Positions 38,397 through 47,147 of a DNA stretch of 64,000 bases are shown here, piece after piece. The stretch lies in contig DATCHW010000075.1 of assembly GCA_036508135.1 (NCBI GenBank), positions 56,382-120,381 of the forward strand, given 5' to 3'. A program made the position numbers and the translations under genes. The DNA comes from DATCHW01 sp036508135 (GTDB taxonomy: Bacteria; Bacteroidota; Ignavibacteria; Tepidaquicellales; Tepidaquicellaceae). The notes below the pieces were generated by a model. The model was not told where the DNA came from and did no database searches. It worked only from the letters and a program-made list of their open reading frames with translations. Within the stretch, counting starts at the first letter, position 1. Each line of letters opens with the position of its first letter.

Positions 38397-38561
38397 CTAA
38401 ATTATGATTTTTAATAAAATTAGTCATAATTCGTAAGATTTTCAATGCAGATATAAATAGCCCCGGATAATCGAGCGGCAATATTGATTCAGCAGATTTT
38501 GGAGGAATAAAATGTATGGATTAGAAAAAATTAAAATAAAAATTTTTTATATTATTAGTTT

Positions 38562-39248
38562 TTATTCTTTCAGATCGATAAGCAGTTTTTCAGTACCGGA
38601 TGTTGCTTTATCTTCAATAAAAATCAGATTGAGATAATGACTATGAATATCTGGTTTTGCAGGGTCAATAATATATTTAGGAACATAATCCGGGACATAC
38701 TGAATTAACCCGGCGGCAGGATAAACAACAAGCGAAGAACCTACAACGACAAAAATATCTGCCTGTGAGCAGAGCTCTGAAGCATTTTCTATTTCAGGAA
38801 CTGCTTCTCCGAACCATACAATGTGCGGACGGAGCTGTGCACCTTTTTCACAAACGTCTCCGGGATTAATATCGTTATATCCTATTTCGTAAACCATATA
38901 AGGCGGAACAGTGCTGCGGGCTTTCGTCAATTCACCGTGAAGATGAACAATGTTTTTTGAACCGGCACGTTCGTGCAGATCATCAACATTCTGAGTAATC
39001 ACAGTAACGTCATATTTTTCTTCAAGTTTCTTAATATTAAAATGTGCAGCATTCGGCTGAACACCTTTTAACTGACGTCTTCTTTGATTGTAAAAATCAA
39101 GAACAAGTTCTTTATTTTTTTTCCATCCTACCGGCGAAGCCACTTCCATAATATCGTGACCTTCCCATAGTCCTCCTTTATCCCGGAATGTTGAGATACC
39201 ACTTTCAGCACTTACACCTGCACCGGTGAGAACAACAAGTTTTTGCAT
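38562..39248 (-). CDS. NAD-dependent protein deacylase (sirtuin, class III-like)
   Basis: 228 residues. NAD-binding GAGVSAESGISTFRD, the TQNVDDLHERAG motif, and the catalytic His in VHLHGEL are all present. The YNQRRR sequence has the Tyr and Arg used by CobB/SIRT5-type enzymes to bind succinyl or malonyl lysine. The zinc Cys pairs are absent, which is usual for Bacteroidota forms. It probably removes acyl groups from lysines and couples with acyl-CoA metabolism. Standing alone between 87- and 165-bp gaps. Confidence 0.9.
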   Translation of the reverse strand: MQKLVVLTGAGVSAESGISTFRDKGGLWEGHDIMEVASPVGWKKNKELVLDFYNQRRRQLKGVQPNAAHFNIKKLEEKYDVTVITQNVDDLHERAGSKNIVHLHGELTKARSTVPPYMVYEIGYNDINPGDVCEKGAQLRPHIVWFGEAVPEIENASELCSQADIFVVVGSSLVVYPAAGLIQYVPDYVPKYIIDPAKPDIHSHYLNLIFIEDKATSGTEKLLIDLKE

Positions 39249-39335
39249 AGATGATTAATTTAAAAAACTATAATAATTTAAAATTGAAAAGTCAAAATTA
39301 AAAATTGAAATTCAAAATCTTAAAAGAAATAAGAC

Positions 39336-39719
39336 TTAGATATTCGCGATTACTTTTTGCATTTTTTCAGTAAGTACCTTTGAAAGTTCAGTTAATTTTG
39401 GATTATCCGAAATCATACTGATTAATGCTGAGTTAAATCCTGATACTTTCACTTCACCGTTTCTTTCATAAACAATAACATTGCAGGGCATAAGTATTCC
39501 GATTTGTTCTTCTGCCATCAACGCCTCATAAGCAAATGGCGGATTGCATGCACCAAGTATGATGTATTTATCAACATCTTTATCGAGTTTCTTTTTCATA
39601 GTTTCCTTAACATCAATCGTGGTTAGCACTCCGAAGCCTTCTTTTTTGAGTTCTTCGGTTACTTTTTCAATTGCCTGATCGTAAGACAGGTTTACTTTTT
39701 TTGATATACCATATTCCAT
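39336..39719 (-). CDS. DUF302-domain protein
   Basis: 127 residues matching the DUF302 fold: an N-terminal TYDQAIEKV-like helix (here SYDQAIEKVTEELKKEGFG), VLTTIDVKETM, the central YIILGACNPPFAYEAL and the MPCNVIVYE strand. Such proteins are small cytosolic or periplasmic proteins of unknown function, often near thiol or sulfur genes. No signal peptide here. Confidence 0.88.
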   Translation of the reverse strand: MEYGISKKVNLSYDQAIEKVTEELKKEGFGVLTTIDVKETMKKKLDKDVDKYIILGACNPPFAYEALMAEEQIGILMPCNVIVYERNGEVKVSGFNSALISMISDNPKLTELSKVLTEKMQKVIANI

Positions 39720-40112
39720 AAGATAAAATACTTTAATTAATAAATATTTGAGTGAATAAATAAAAAGTTAAATATAAAAAATCAAATATACAAATTATAA
39801 AAAAATTTGTGAAATAGTTTTAAGTAAGAGCAAGATATGTTATTTGAAAAAAGTATAACTATTTTAAAATTATTTTGGATAAACACGGCGATTTAAGAAA
39901 TAAATAGTTATTAAGGAAGTTTCAAAACTATTATTTTTGCTATTTTAGTGGAAAATGTTGTTTTGTATCGTATTTATCCTAAATAACGGATATATACGAT
40001 ACAGAATAAATTTGTAGAATTTAATGTTTGAATCAATGACTTTATATTCAAATTCTTAGATTATAATTTATTAGAAGTAAATTAACTTTCTCATAATAAA
40101 ATTAATAATGCT
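39720..40112. other. 393-bp AT-rich intergenic region with a 15-bp inverted repeat
   Basis: I see no gene. The clearest element is an inverted repeat, GTATCGTATTTATCC at 39965-39979 and GGATATATACGATAC at 39988-40002, with 14 of 15 positions paired around an 8-nt loop. A TAAATTTG (40007-40014), matching the -7 element TAnnTTTG, follows at once. This would suit an operator over the promoter of the next gene (ATG at 40113). It could also be a transposon-end scar. Confidence 0.4.
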
Positions 40113-40784
40113 ATGAACAACGGTATTTGTGCGTTTTGCAAAAAAGAAATTCAGAAAGAGCTAATCTTAAAACATTTTTCAATGTGTGATAAATTATTAG
40201 AAAGTATTAACAAGAAAAAAGTTGAAGATTCAAAGACTTTCAATCATTTTTTACTTTATGTTGAGGATACTTACAATCCGGATTTCTGGTTATATCTTGA
40301 AATGATAAATTCTGCAAGTTTTAAAGAATTAGATAAATATTTAAGGGCAATCTGGTTGGAATGCTGTGGACACTTAAGTCATTTTGCAATCGGTACAAAT
40401 GAATATAATTCTCCACAAGTCAAAATGAGCACGAGAGTATATGATGTTTTACCGAATGAATCGGTCTTAACTTATGTTTATGATTATGGAACTTCATCTA
40501 TTTTAAAAATAAAAGTGAAAAGTAAACGCGAAGGTGTTCCTTTAACAAAACATCCGATAACTTTATTTGCAAGAAATGTTCTTCCTGATTTCAAGTGTGT
40601 TAAGTGCGGTGATTTAGCAAAATATTACTGTGTCGAGTGTAACGCGGAGGACGGAAATGAAGGATATATATGTGAAAAGCATAAAGAACATTCACATGAT
40701 GATTATGGAGAGCCGATAGAAATCATAAATTCACCGAGACTTGGTATGTGTGGATATGATGGACCGGCAAAGCCACCATATTAA
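40113..40784 (+). CDS. Zinc-finger protein with a pRiA4b ORF-3-like domain
   Basis: 223 residues. An N-terminal C2HC finger uses Cys6, Cys9, His21 and Cys25. The middle (about 45-150) matches the pRiA4b ORF-3-like fold known from IS1096 passenger genes: YNPDFWLYLEM, FKELDKYLRAIWLECCGHLSHF, LTYVYDYGTSS. A C-terminal metal site follows in CVKCG, CVECN and CEKHKEHSH. This domain is common in transposon and plasmid cargo but its biochemistry is unknown. It is the first gene of an accessory stretch. Confidence 0.75.
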   Translation: MNNGICAFCKKEIQKELILKHFSMCDKLLESINKKKVEDSKTFNHFLLYVEDTYNPDFWLYLEMINSASFKELDKYLRAIWLECCGHLSHFAIGTNEYNSPQVKMSTRVYDVLPNESVLTYVYDYGTSSILKIKVKSKREGVPLTKHPITLFARNVLPDFKCVKCGDLAKYYCVECNAEDGNEGYICEKHKEHSHDDYGEPIEIINSPRLGMCGYDGPAKPPY

Positions 40785-40850
40785 AGAAAATTAGCCCTGA
40801 ATAAGACTTGATAATCTTTTGATTTTTAGATAGATTTTGATGGGGACAAA

Positions 40851-41243
40851 ATGAATAAATCACAAAAAGTTAAATATTGGGTAAACATTTCTGATTACGA
40901 TTTAGAAACCGCAAAGGCAATGCTGGATACAAAAAGATATTTGTATGTTGGATTTATGTGCCATCAGGCAGTTGAGAAAATTTTGAAAGCGTATTACAGT
41001 AAAATTTTAGATGATATACCTCCATATATACATAATTTAAAAAGACTTGTAGATATAACGGGACTATCAGAAAAATTAACTCCAAATAAGAGCGAGTTTT
41101 TAATTGAAATATTACCATTAAATATAGAAGCTCGATATCCTACTTATAAAGACGAGATTTATAAAATATTGGATAAAGTAAAAGCAAATGAGATTATTAT
41201 AAAAACTAAAGAATTTACCGAATGGATAAAGAGTTTGCTATAA
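40851..41243 (+). CDS. HEPN-domain protein of a HEPN-MNT pair
   Basis: 130 residues, an all-helical HEPN protein (PF05168-like) with YWVNISDYDLETAKAML and the YVGFMCHQAVEKILKAYY helix. In the TA pair the HEPN partner is usually the RNase toxin, and some MNTs neutralise it by AMPylation. The canonical R-x4-6-H is not clean here. The MNT gene starts inside its last 22 bp, so the two are co-translated. Confidence 0.88.
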   Translation: MNKSQKVKYWVNISDYDLETAKAMLDTKRYLYVGFMCHQAVEKILKAYYSKILDDIPPYIHNLKRLVDITGLSEKLTPNKSEFLIEILPLNIEARYPTYKDEIYKILDKVKANEIIIKTKEFTEWIKSLL

Positions 41244-41533
41244 GTGTCGCAAAAAAATTTGCAGAAAAGATAAAAGGGATTATTTCTTTTAAAGAAATAA
41301 TTCTTTTTGGCTCTTTTGCAAAAGGGACAAATCACAAAGATAGCGATATCGATATTGCTTTAGTTATTGGAAATATTGCTTATGATTATTTTGACGTTTA
41401 TAAACAGATTATAAAAATGGGATATGAAATTGACAATAGAATAGAACCGGTAATTTTGCGAAAAGATAAAGATTACAGCGGATTTTTGGAAATGATTCAG
41501 AAAGAAGGTATAGTCGTTTACAAAGCGGCATAG
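41222..41533 (+). CDS. Minimal nucleotidyltransferase (MNT), partner of HEPN
   Basis: 103 residues with the polymerase-beta fold signature: GSFAKGTNHKDSDIDIALV, i.e. GS followed by Asp-x-Asp. The third carboxylate may be Glu in NRIEPVIL. In HEPN-MNT systems this is the antitoxin that AMPylates the toxin. The start ATG overlaps the HEPN gene by 22 bp. No third gene is attached. Confidence 0.9.
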   Translation: MDKEFAISVAKKFAEKIKGIISFKEIILFGSFAKGTNHKDSDIDIALVIGNIAYDYFDVYKQIIKMGYEIDNRIEPVILRKDKDYSGFLEMIQKEGIVVYKAA

Positions 41534-41593
41534 ATTTTAAAGTAATATAGTTCTTTAAATAAGAAATTTTAACGTAGCTTATTGCTGCGATTT

Positions 41594-41709
41594 CTTCACG
41601 AAAACTGGCACTTTTCAATATCACGAAAAACGAGCATAAGGTTGCGTCCGCTTAGGACGCGCTTTAGTGTTTATATCTTTCGTGATAGGTACGCCAGTAC
41701 CTCGTGAAG
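41594..41709. repeat. 116-bp nested imperfect palindrome
   Basis: Four stems nest around one loop: CTTCACGA/TCGTGAAG (41594-41601 with 41702-41709), ACTGGC/GCCAGT (41604-41609 with 41693-41698), TATCACGAAA/TTTCGTGATA (41619-41628 with 41678-41687) and GCGTCC/GGACGC (41644-41649 with 41655-41660). The outer arms are separated by unpaired bases. A 12-bp piece, AAGGTTGCGTCC, recurs at 41721-41732. It may be a MITE or a structured RNA. It lies 60 bp after the MNT stop. Confidence 0.6.
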
Positions 41710-41822
41710 GGATGTAACTTAAGGTTGCGTCCTTTTTGTTTTATTAAGAATGTCATAAAGCTCGCAATGTTTGCAAAACACTTGAAGTATTCTAATTAAG
41801 GATAATTAAAAACAATAATAAT

Positions 41823-42659
41823 ATGAGATACAAAAAATGTCAATTACTAGAATTTATTAAAAAATATTATATAGAAATTATACTAATATTTCTTGTAATA
41901 ACATTATCGATTTTGGGGTTTACGGATATCGGAAAAGATAAGGGACTTGTTGCTGCATCTGTTTCGTTGTTCGTTTTGATTTTTTTAATCAATCAAAACA
42001 GATATGATCGTAAAAAAATATTTCACGATTTATTTACTCGTTTTAATAATAAGTATGATAAATTAAACGAGTATATGAATGCAATTCATGAAATTGGGAA
42101 AGGAAATTTCTCAAAAGATATAATCAATGAGTTTTTATTCAATGTTGATGAAGATTTAAGAAATAAAATAAATGAATTAATTAGAAATTTATGTGAAGAC
42201 ACTAAAAGGATTGAAGGCGATTATTTTAATGAGTTTTATAATGATCCAAGAAACAAAATAAAAGACTGTCTAATAAAATATTGTGAAGATTCAAAAAATA
42301 AGACTGATAATATCTCAAAGATTATTCAGGAGCGTTCAGAAAACAAAATTGATTATTTATTAAAATTAAATTATCCAGGTACAAGAAAAACATATGAAGA
42401 TATAATTTTCGATTACTTAAATCTTTGTGCTGAAGAATATTTTTGGGAGGAACAAGGATTGATTATTAAGGAAGCTTGGGAAAATTGGTCAAAAGGTATT
42501 GAATACTTCTTGGATAATCCGATTATAATAGAAGTAATAAAATCTGAAAAAAAGAAAATGGAAATAATAGATAAAAAAAACGAAATAGAAATAAATGATT
42601 TTTATTATGGATTTCTTTATTGTGATATTGTAAACAAGGCTATTAAAAAATTTGAATAA
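41823..42659 (+). CDS. Membrane protein with cytosolic helical domain, unknown
   Basis: 278 residues. Two close membrane helices (about 17-35 and 43-61) place a large helical region in the cytosol. It has FHDLFTRFNNKYDKLNEYM and later YLNLCAEEYFWEEQG and AWENWSKGIEYFL. This pattern is common in accessory-region proteins of unknown role, some of which are annotated as abortive-infection-like. I do not assign a function. It lies next to the HEPN-MNT pair. Confidence 0.5.
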   Translation: MRYKKCQLLEFIKKYYIEIILIFLVITLSILGFTDIGKDKGLVAASVSLFVLIFLINQNRYDRKKIFHDLFTRFNNKYDKLNEYMNAIHEIGKGNFSKDIINEFLFNVDEDLRNKINELIRNLCEDTKRIEGDYFNEFYNDPRNKIKDCLIKYCEDSKNKTDNISKIIQERSENKIDYLLKLNYPGTRKTYEDIIFDYLNLCAEEYFWEEQGLIIKEAWENWSKGIEYFLDNPIIIEVIKSEKKKMEIIDKKNEIEINDFYYGFLYCDIVNKAIKKFE

Positions 42660-42693
42660 AAATATTTTAAAATTAATCTTAAAATAAAAAACT

Positions 42694-45372
42694 ATGAAAA
42701 GAAAAATTTTACCTTTAATTGTTTTGCTTTTTGTTATTCAGTTCTTATTTAAAATTGATGACTGTAAAGGTCAGTGGGTACAATCCGATGGCATTTATGG
42801 TGGATATGTTTGGTCATTAGCTGTAAACGGAAGTAAATTGTTTGCAGGAACTCAATTAGGTGTTTACACGTCGACAAATAATGGATCATATTGGCAACGA
42901 ACTTCTTTAAGTCAAAGTGTAATGGCTTTTGGTATCATTGGAAATAATATCTTTGCCGGAGCAGGGACTCAAGGCTCTTCTTCAGGTAGTGTTTATCTCT
43001 CTACAGATAATGGTAGCACATGGACACAAACATCTCTAATTAACAGAACTGTTTATTCATTTGCTGTAAGCGGAAGTAATATATTTGCAGGAACTTATTA
43101 CTACGGTGTATATCTTTCAACAAATAACGGCACCACATGGACTCAAACAGCTTTAAATAACATTACTGTCCTCTCGCTTGCAATAAGTGGAAATACTATA
43201 TTTGCAGGGACACAATATGATGGACAAAATAGAGGTGTTTATCTTTCAACGAATAACGGTACCACATGGACTCAAACAGCTTTGAATGATTATTCTATAC
43301 CTTGTCTTGCAGTAATTGGAGGTAATATATTCGCAGGAACAAATGGTGGCAGCGTTTACAAATCTACGAATAACGGTACAACTTGGGTACCAACAGGTGT
43401 AGCTAGTGGTATAATTCTCTCCCTTGTTGCAAGTGGAAGTAATTTATTTGCGGGAATGCATGGTATTCCTAACCCAAGTGGTATATATCTTTCCACAAAT
43501 AATGGAACAAATTGGGTACAAACATCTTTAAATAATCAAGACATATATGCTCTTGCCATTAGTGGAAGTAATATATTTGCAGGTTCATACGGTGAAGGTA
43601 TTTTTCTCTCATCAAATAACGGAACTAGTTGGTCACAAACTGCCTTAAATCAAAATGAAATCTTTTCTTTTGCTTTTAATGGAAGTACTTTATTTGCCTC
43701 AGCTGGCGGTGATGGAGTATATCGTTCATCTAATAATGGCATATCATGGTTGCAAACATCTTTAAATAATAAATATGTTTTTTCTCTTACGGCAAACGGA
43801 AATAATATCTTTGCAGGAACTAGTTCAAGTGGTGTCTATATTTCTACAAATAATGGAACAACATGGTCTCAAACATCTTTAAACACTGTAACTGTACGAT
43901 CACTTGCAGTGAGTATTGGTAATATATTTGCAGGAACTGATAACGGTGTATATATTTCAACAAATAATGGAACCACGTGGACTCAAACAGCTTTGATTAG
44001 TAATTATATATATTCTCTAGCAGTTAGTGGAAGTAATATATATGCGGGAACGGGTAACGGTGTTTATATTTCAACAAATAATGGTACTACTTGGACTCAA
44101 ACAGCATTAAATAGTTCTATAAGTTCTCTGGCAGTAAATGGAAATAATATATATGCAGGAACGGGTAACGGTGTTTATATTTCAACAAATAACGGTACAA
44201 GTTGGACACATACTTCTTTGAATTATACAAGTGTTAATTCTATAACAGCAAGTGGAAGGACTGTTTTTGCAGGAACTAATAACGGTATTTATATTTCCGC
44301 AAATAATGGCGGGACATGGTCTCAAATAAATCAGGGCTTTAATATTGATTCTTCAACTAATGCTTTATTAATAGCCAACAATTATATATTAGCAGGAACA
44401 AATAGTTATTCAGTTTGGAACAGAAATATTATTGATTTTTTACCTTTAGCCCCTACTCTTTATAGTCCTTTTTATAATTCCGTTGGTAATCCTTTAAATA
44501 TTAATTTAATATGGCGGGTTACTAATTATGCATCTGAATATAATCTTGTTCTTGCAACTGATATTAATTTTTCAAATATCATTTTAAATGATACTACTAT
44601 AACAGATACTCTAAAATCAATATCTAACTTGAATCCTTTGACATATTACTATTGGAAGGTCAAAGCAAAGAGTATTGCGGGTTGGGGTCCATTCAGTTCT
44701 GTTTTTACGTTTAAAACTTACGGTATTCCTACGCAAGTTGTACTTGCATCACCAGAAAATAATGCAGTTAACCAACCTAAGAACTTACCTATAAAATGGT
44801 TTAAATCCGTTGACCAAGTTGTTCTATCTCGAACAAATAGGCAGTCTGTTAATAATTATTTTGATGATCCAAATGCTGTTAGTAATTATTGGTTAGAAAT
44901 AGCAACTAATTCATCATTTACAAACATAATATTAAGAGATTCTTCTATTGTTGATAGTATCAAATTTATCTCTGGTATTTTGAATGATACCACTAGTTAT
45001 TGGTGGAGAGTTAAAGCAAAAAATCAAGCAGGATGGTCATTATTTAGTTCAATTTTTAAATTTACAACAGGAACAACTGGCATTCAAAACATTACCACAG
45101 AAATCCCAAACAAATTCTCTGTTTCTCAAAACTATCCAAACCCATTCAACCCTACAACAAATATAAGATTTGATTTACCTAAAAATTCTGTTGTTGAATT
45201 GAAAATCTATGACATCTTAGGAAAAGAAATCGTCACTATTGTAAACGAAAAGTTAAATGCTGGCAGTTTCTCAGTAGATTGGAATGCAAGTAATTACCCT
45301 AGTGGAGTATACTTTTATAAAATTCAAGCCGGAGATTTTATTTCTGTCAAGAAGATGATAATGATTAAATAA
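42694..45372 (+). CDS. T9SS-exported repeat protein with propeller repeats and two FnIII-like domains
   Basis: 892 residues. Signal peptide (1-26), then about 14 tandem units of roughly 39 residues, each with a turn NNGTTWTQTALN and GNNIFAGT or SGSNIFAGT, which form BNR-like propeller blades (about 30-560). Two FnIII-like domains follow (about 585-680, 685-790), then a T9SS sorting domain (SQNYPNPFNPTT to VKKMIMIK). Repeats are nearly identical in DNA as well as protein, so recent duplication and slippage are likely. Probably a surface adhesin or carbohydrate-binding protein. Confidence 0.85.
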   Translation: MKRKILPLIVLLFVIQFLFKIDDCKGQWVQSDGIYGGYVWSLAVNGSKLFAGTQLGVYTSTNNGSYWQRTSLSQSVMAFGIIGNNIFAGAGTQGSSSGSVYLSTDNGSTWTQTSLINRTVYSFAVSGSNIFAGTYYYGVYLSTNNGTTWTQTALNNITVLSLAISGNTIFAGTQYDGQNRGVYLSTNNGTTWTQTALNDYSIPCLAVIGGNIFAGTNGGSVYKSTNNGTTWVPTGVASGIILSLVASGSNLFAGMHGIPNPSGIYLSTNNGTNWVQTSLNNQDIYALAISGSNIFAGSYGEGIFLSSNNGTSWSQTALNQNEIFSFAFNGSTLFASAGGDGVYRSSNNGISWLQTSLNNKYVFSLTANGNNIFAGTSSSGVYISTNNGTTWSQTSLNTVTVRSLAVSIGNIFAGTDNGVYISTNNGTTWTQTALISNYIYSLAVSGSNIYAGTGNGVYISTNNGTTWTQTALNSSISSLAVNGNNIYAGTGNGVYISTNNGTSWTHTSLNYTSVNSITASGRTVFAGTNNGIYISANNGGTWSQINQGFNIDSSTNALLIANNYILAGTNSYSVWNRNIIDFLPLAPTLYSPFYNSVGNPLNINLIWRVTNYASEYNLVLATDINFSNIILNDTTITDTLKSISNLNPLTYYYWKVKAKSIAGWGPFSSVFTFKTYGIPTQVVLASPENNAVNQPKNLPIKWFKSVDQVVLSRTNRQSVNNYFDDPNAVSNYWLEIATNSSFTNIILRDSSIVDSIKFISGILNDTTSYWWRVKAKNQAGWSLFSSIFKFTTGTTGIQNITTEIPNKFSVSQNYPNPFNPTTNIRFDLPKNSVVELKIYDILGKEIVTIVNEKLNAGSFSVDWNASNYPSGVYFYKIQAGDFISVKKMIMIK

Positions 45373-45500
45373 ATGTAATTAAATATGATTAGAAAAGTAC
45401 TCAAAAAGTATGGTAATCGAGGCGATTGACCCTATCTCACCTAACTTAATAACAACTTCCGTGGTAGAATCTTCAATCTTTAGAGGTGAGAGAAAAACTT
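45373..45500. other. Gap after the repeat protein
   Basis: No gene or clear terminator is seen in this part of the 363-bp gap. The rest of the gap holds a gene remnant (45501-45609) and two palindromes (45633-45701). Confidence 0.4.
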
Positions 45501-45609
45501 TTACTTCCCCGATACTTTTTTAATCAGCCATTGAGCCATTGCATCGGCTTCTTTTTGTTTTAACCTCCAATCGTGCATAAGCGGATTTGCAACACGTATT
45601 GGGGGGGAT
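45501..45609 (-). pseudogene. Cytochrome-c-like C-terminal remnant
   Basis: On the minus strand the frame reads PNP-like ANPLMHDWRLKQKEADAMAQ and ends WLIKKVSGK at a TAA (45501-45503). This looks like the last helix of a c-type cytochrome domain, where a Met ligand region is followed by a helix that ends W/YL. There is no CxxCH and a stop lies just upstream, so only the gene's tail is left. Assignment is tentative. Confidence 0.35.
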
Positions 45610-45632
45610 TAAAAATAATATGCTAAATGAAC

Positions 45633-45701
45633 TACCCCGCCGCAAGCAGCGGGGTATCAATATAGATTTTTATTTTATCATCGCCGCAAGCGGCGGGGTA
45701 T
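45633..45701. repeat. Two GC-rich palindromes 44 bp apart
   Basis: A hairpin TACCCCGC/GCGGGGTA (45633-45640 with 45649-45656) and a second copy with CGCCGCAAGCGGCG at 45682-45695 share CGCCGCAAGCxGCGGGGTAT. Their starts are 44 bp apart, the same period as the REP-like pair at 1469. Confidence 0.55.
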
Positions 45702-45735
45702 TTACCCTGAGTGAATAAAAAATTATTTAAAAAAG

Positions 45736-46602
45736 TTAAGAACCATTACATTTAATTTCATAAAGGAATTTAAGGAAATCCCCTACACCGTCTTCATTAT
45801 TTGTTTTTGGTATTACATAATCTGCGAGATATCTCAATCTCGGAACTGCATTTTTCAGGGCAATATTCAAGCCACCGAAGTCGAACAGATCCATATCATT
45901 GTACCAGTCCCCTATTACTGCGACCTGATTTTTATTTACTTTCAGATATTTTGCTAGTGCTATAAGTGATGTTCGTTTATCAATCCCGGACCTCCGTATA
46001 TCAAGATTGTACATCCCTGAACTTGAAGAGAGCCTGAAGTAATTTGACTTTACAAACAATCCAAATGGAAACCGGATTTTATTATGAATGTGTTTAATAA
46101 TTCTTTTATCATAACCAACGATTATTATCTCGACAACAGAATGTTCAAAATCGTCATATTTATCTACAAGCTTGAAATTTGTTCCTATGCGGTGAGGAAG
46201 TTTTGTGATCGCAGAATTATCTTCTGTGTAAATTATTTCATGATTAGTACATAATGCTATTTTAACGTTGTAATACTTTGTTAGTTTTATTGCTTTACGA
46301 ATATATTTTGGTTTAATATAACTTTCCAGAATGGATTTATTATTAACATCACAAACTAACCTGCCGTTAGCAGTAATAAAAGGTACTGATATATCAAGTT
46401 GTTTTGCAAGATTAATAACCGAAGAATGGATTTTTTGTGTTGCAAAAGTAAAAATAACATTTTTATCTTTCAATTTTGCCACGTATTCTCTGGTCATCTC
46501 ACTAATTTCGTTGCGGTCATTAGTTAATGTACCGTCAACGTCAGAAACAATAAGAGTTATTTCCTTTAACCTGCTTTTTAAAGTGGTAGAATCGAGTACC
46601 AA
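45736..46602 (-). CDS. HAD-family (Cof-type) sugar phosphatase
   Basis: 288 residues. Motif I is IVSDVDGTLTND, then a large cap domain, and motif IV is AVIGDWYNDMDLFD, with Lys in GIDKRTSLIALAKYL. Cof-type enzymes remove phosphate from sugar phosphates and flavin or pyridoxal phosphates. Substrate unknown. No close partner: gaps of more than 100 bp on both sides. Confidence 0.88.
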   Translation of the reverse strand: MVLDSTTLKSRLKEITLIVSDVDGTLTNDRNEISEMTREYVAKLKDKNVIFTFATQKIHSSVINLAKQLDISVPFITANGRLVCDVNNKSILESYIKPKYIRKAIKLTKYYNVKIALCTNHEIIYTEDNSAITKLPHRIGTNFKLVDKYDDFEHSVVEIIIVGYDKRIIKHIHNKIRFPFGLFVKSNYFRLSSSSGMYNLDIRRSGIDKRTSLIALAKYLKVNKNQVAVIGDWYNDMDLFDFGGLNIALKNAVPRLRYLADYVIPKTNNEDGVGDFLKFLYEIKCNGS

Positions 46603-46843
46603 TCTATATTATTTAATTTTTATTAGTTTACTGAATTTATTAAAATTAATAGAAACTTAAAACCATATTGTTAAGGCATAAGAAAAAACATTAGGGTGAC
46701 TGAACGTTAAGGGAAACGAATTACCGATGAGTACGTGAATGAGGAGGTAATGAATTGTATATAACCGTAGGTGGTTATATTATTATAATTCAATTATTTT
46801 CGCTTTTTGAAATTTTACTTCGTTACTATAGTAATAAAATGTT

Positions 46844-47056
46844 TTAATGAAGCTCTTCTGCCTTGAATCCTGCTTGTTTAAGAGTATCTTTAACGAACTC
46901 GCTCGTAAGTTCTTCACCTGAAATAGTCAAGATTTTAGACGGATTAGTAATATCTACATTCCATTCTTTAATTTTTTCAAGCGAATTAAGTACGGGAGTA
47001 ACTGTTGCAATACAATTATTGCAGTTAATATTAGTTTTAAATTTCAGTGTTTTCAT
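46844..47056 (-). CDS. Heavy-metal-associated (HMA) chaperone
   Basis: 70 residues of the ferredoxin-like HMA fold. The metal-binding CxxC sits in NINCNNCIATV, the usual MxCxxC having lost its Met. Ends in KDTLKQAGFKAEEL, the last helix and strand of the fold. It likely carries copper(I). It precedes (in coordinates) a Cys/Met-rich YHS protein on the same strand; a terminator separates the two transcripts. Confidence 0.85.
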   Translation of the reverse strand: MKTLKFKTNINCNNCIATVTPVLNSLEKIKEWNVDITNPSKILTISGEELTSEFVKDTLKQAGFKAEELH

Positions 47057-47084
47057 AATATATTTTTTGAGAATAATAATTTTT

Positions 47085-47127
47085 TATTAAAATAAAAGGG
47101 TGCAAAATAAATTTGCACCCTTTTTTT
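47085..47127 (-). terminator. Rho-independent terminator of the Cys/Met-rich YHS gene
   Basis: A 9-bp perfect stem GGGTGCAAA/TTTGCACCC (47098-47106 with 47112-47120), 5-nt loop, T-runs on both sides. Read on the minus strand it follows the gene at 47148 by some 20 bp. Confidence 0.85.
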
Positions 47128-47147
47128 AGAAATGTATCACGATATTT

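Noticed and set aside
38562..39248. Sirtuin without zinc cysteines as an oddity
   Set aside because: This loss is common in Bacteroidota-type deacylases.
46680..46800. Tiny ORF with GAGGAGGT in the gap before the HMA gene
   Set aside because: It ends after a few codons and no conservation is visible.
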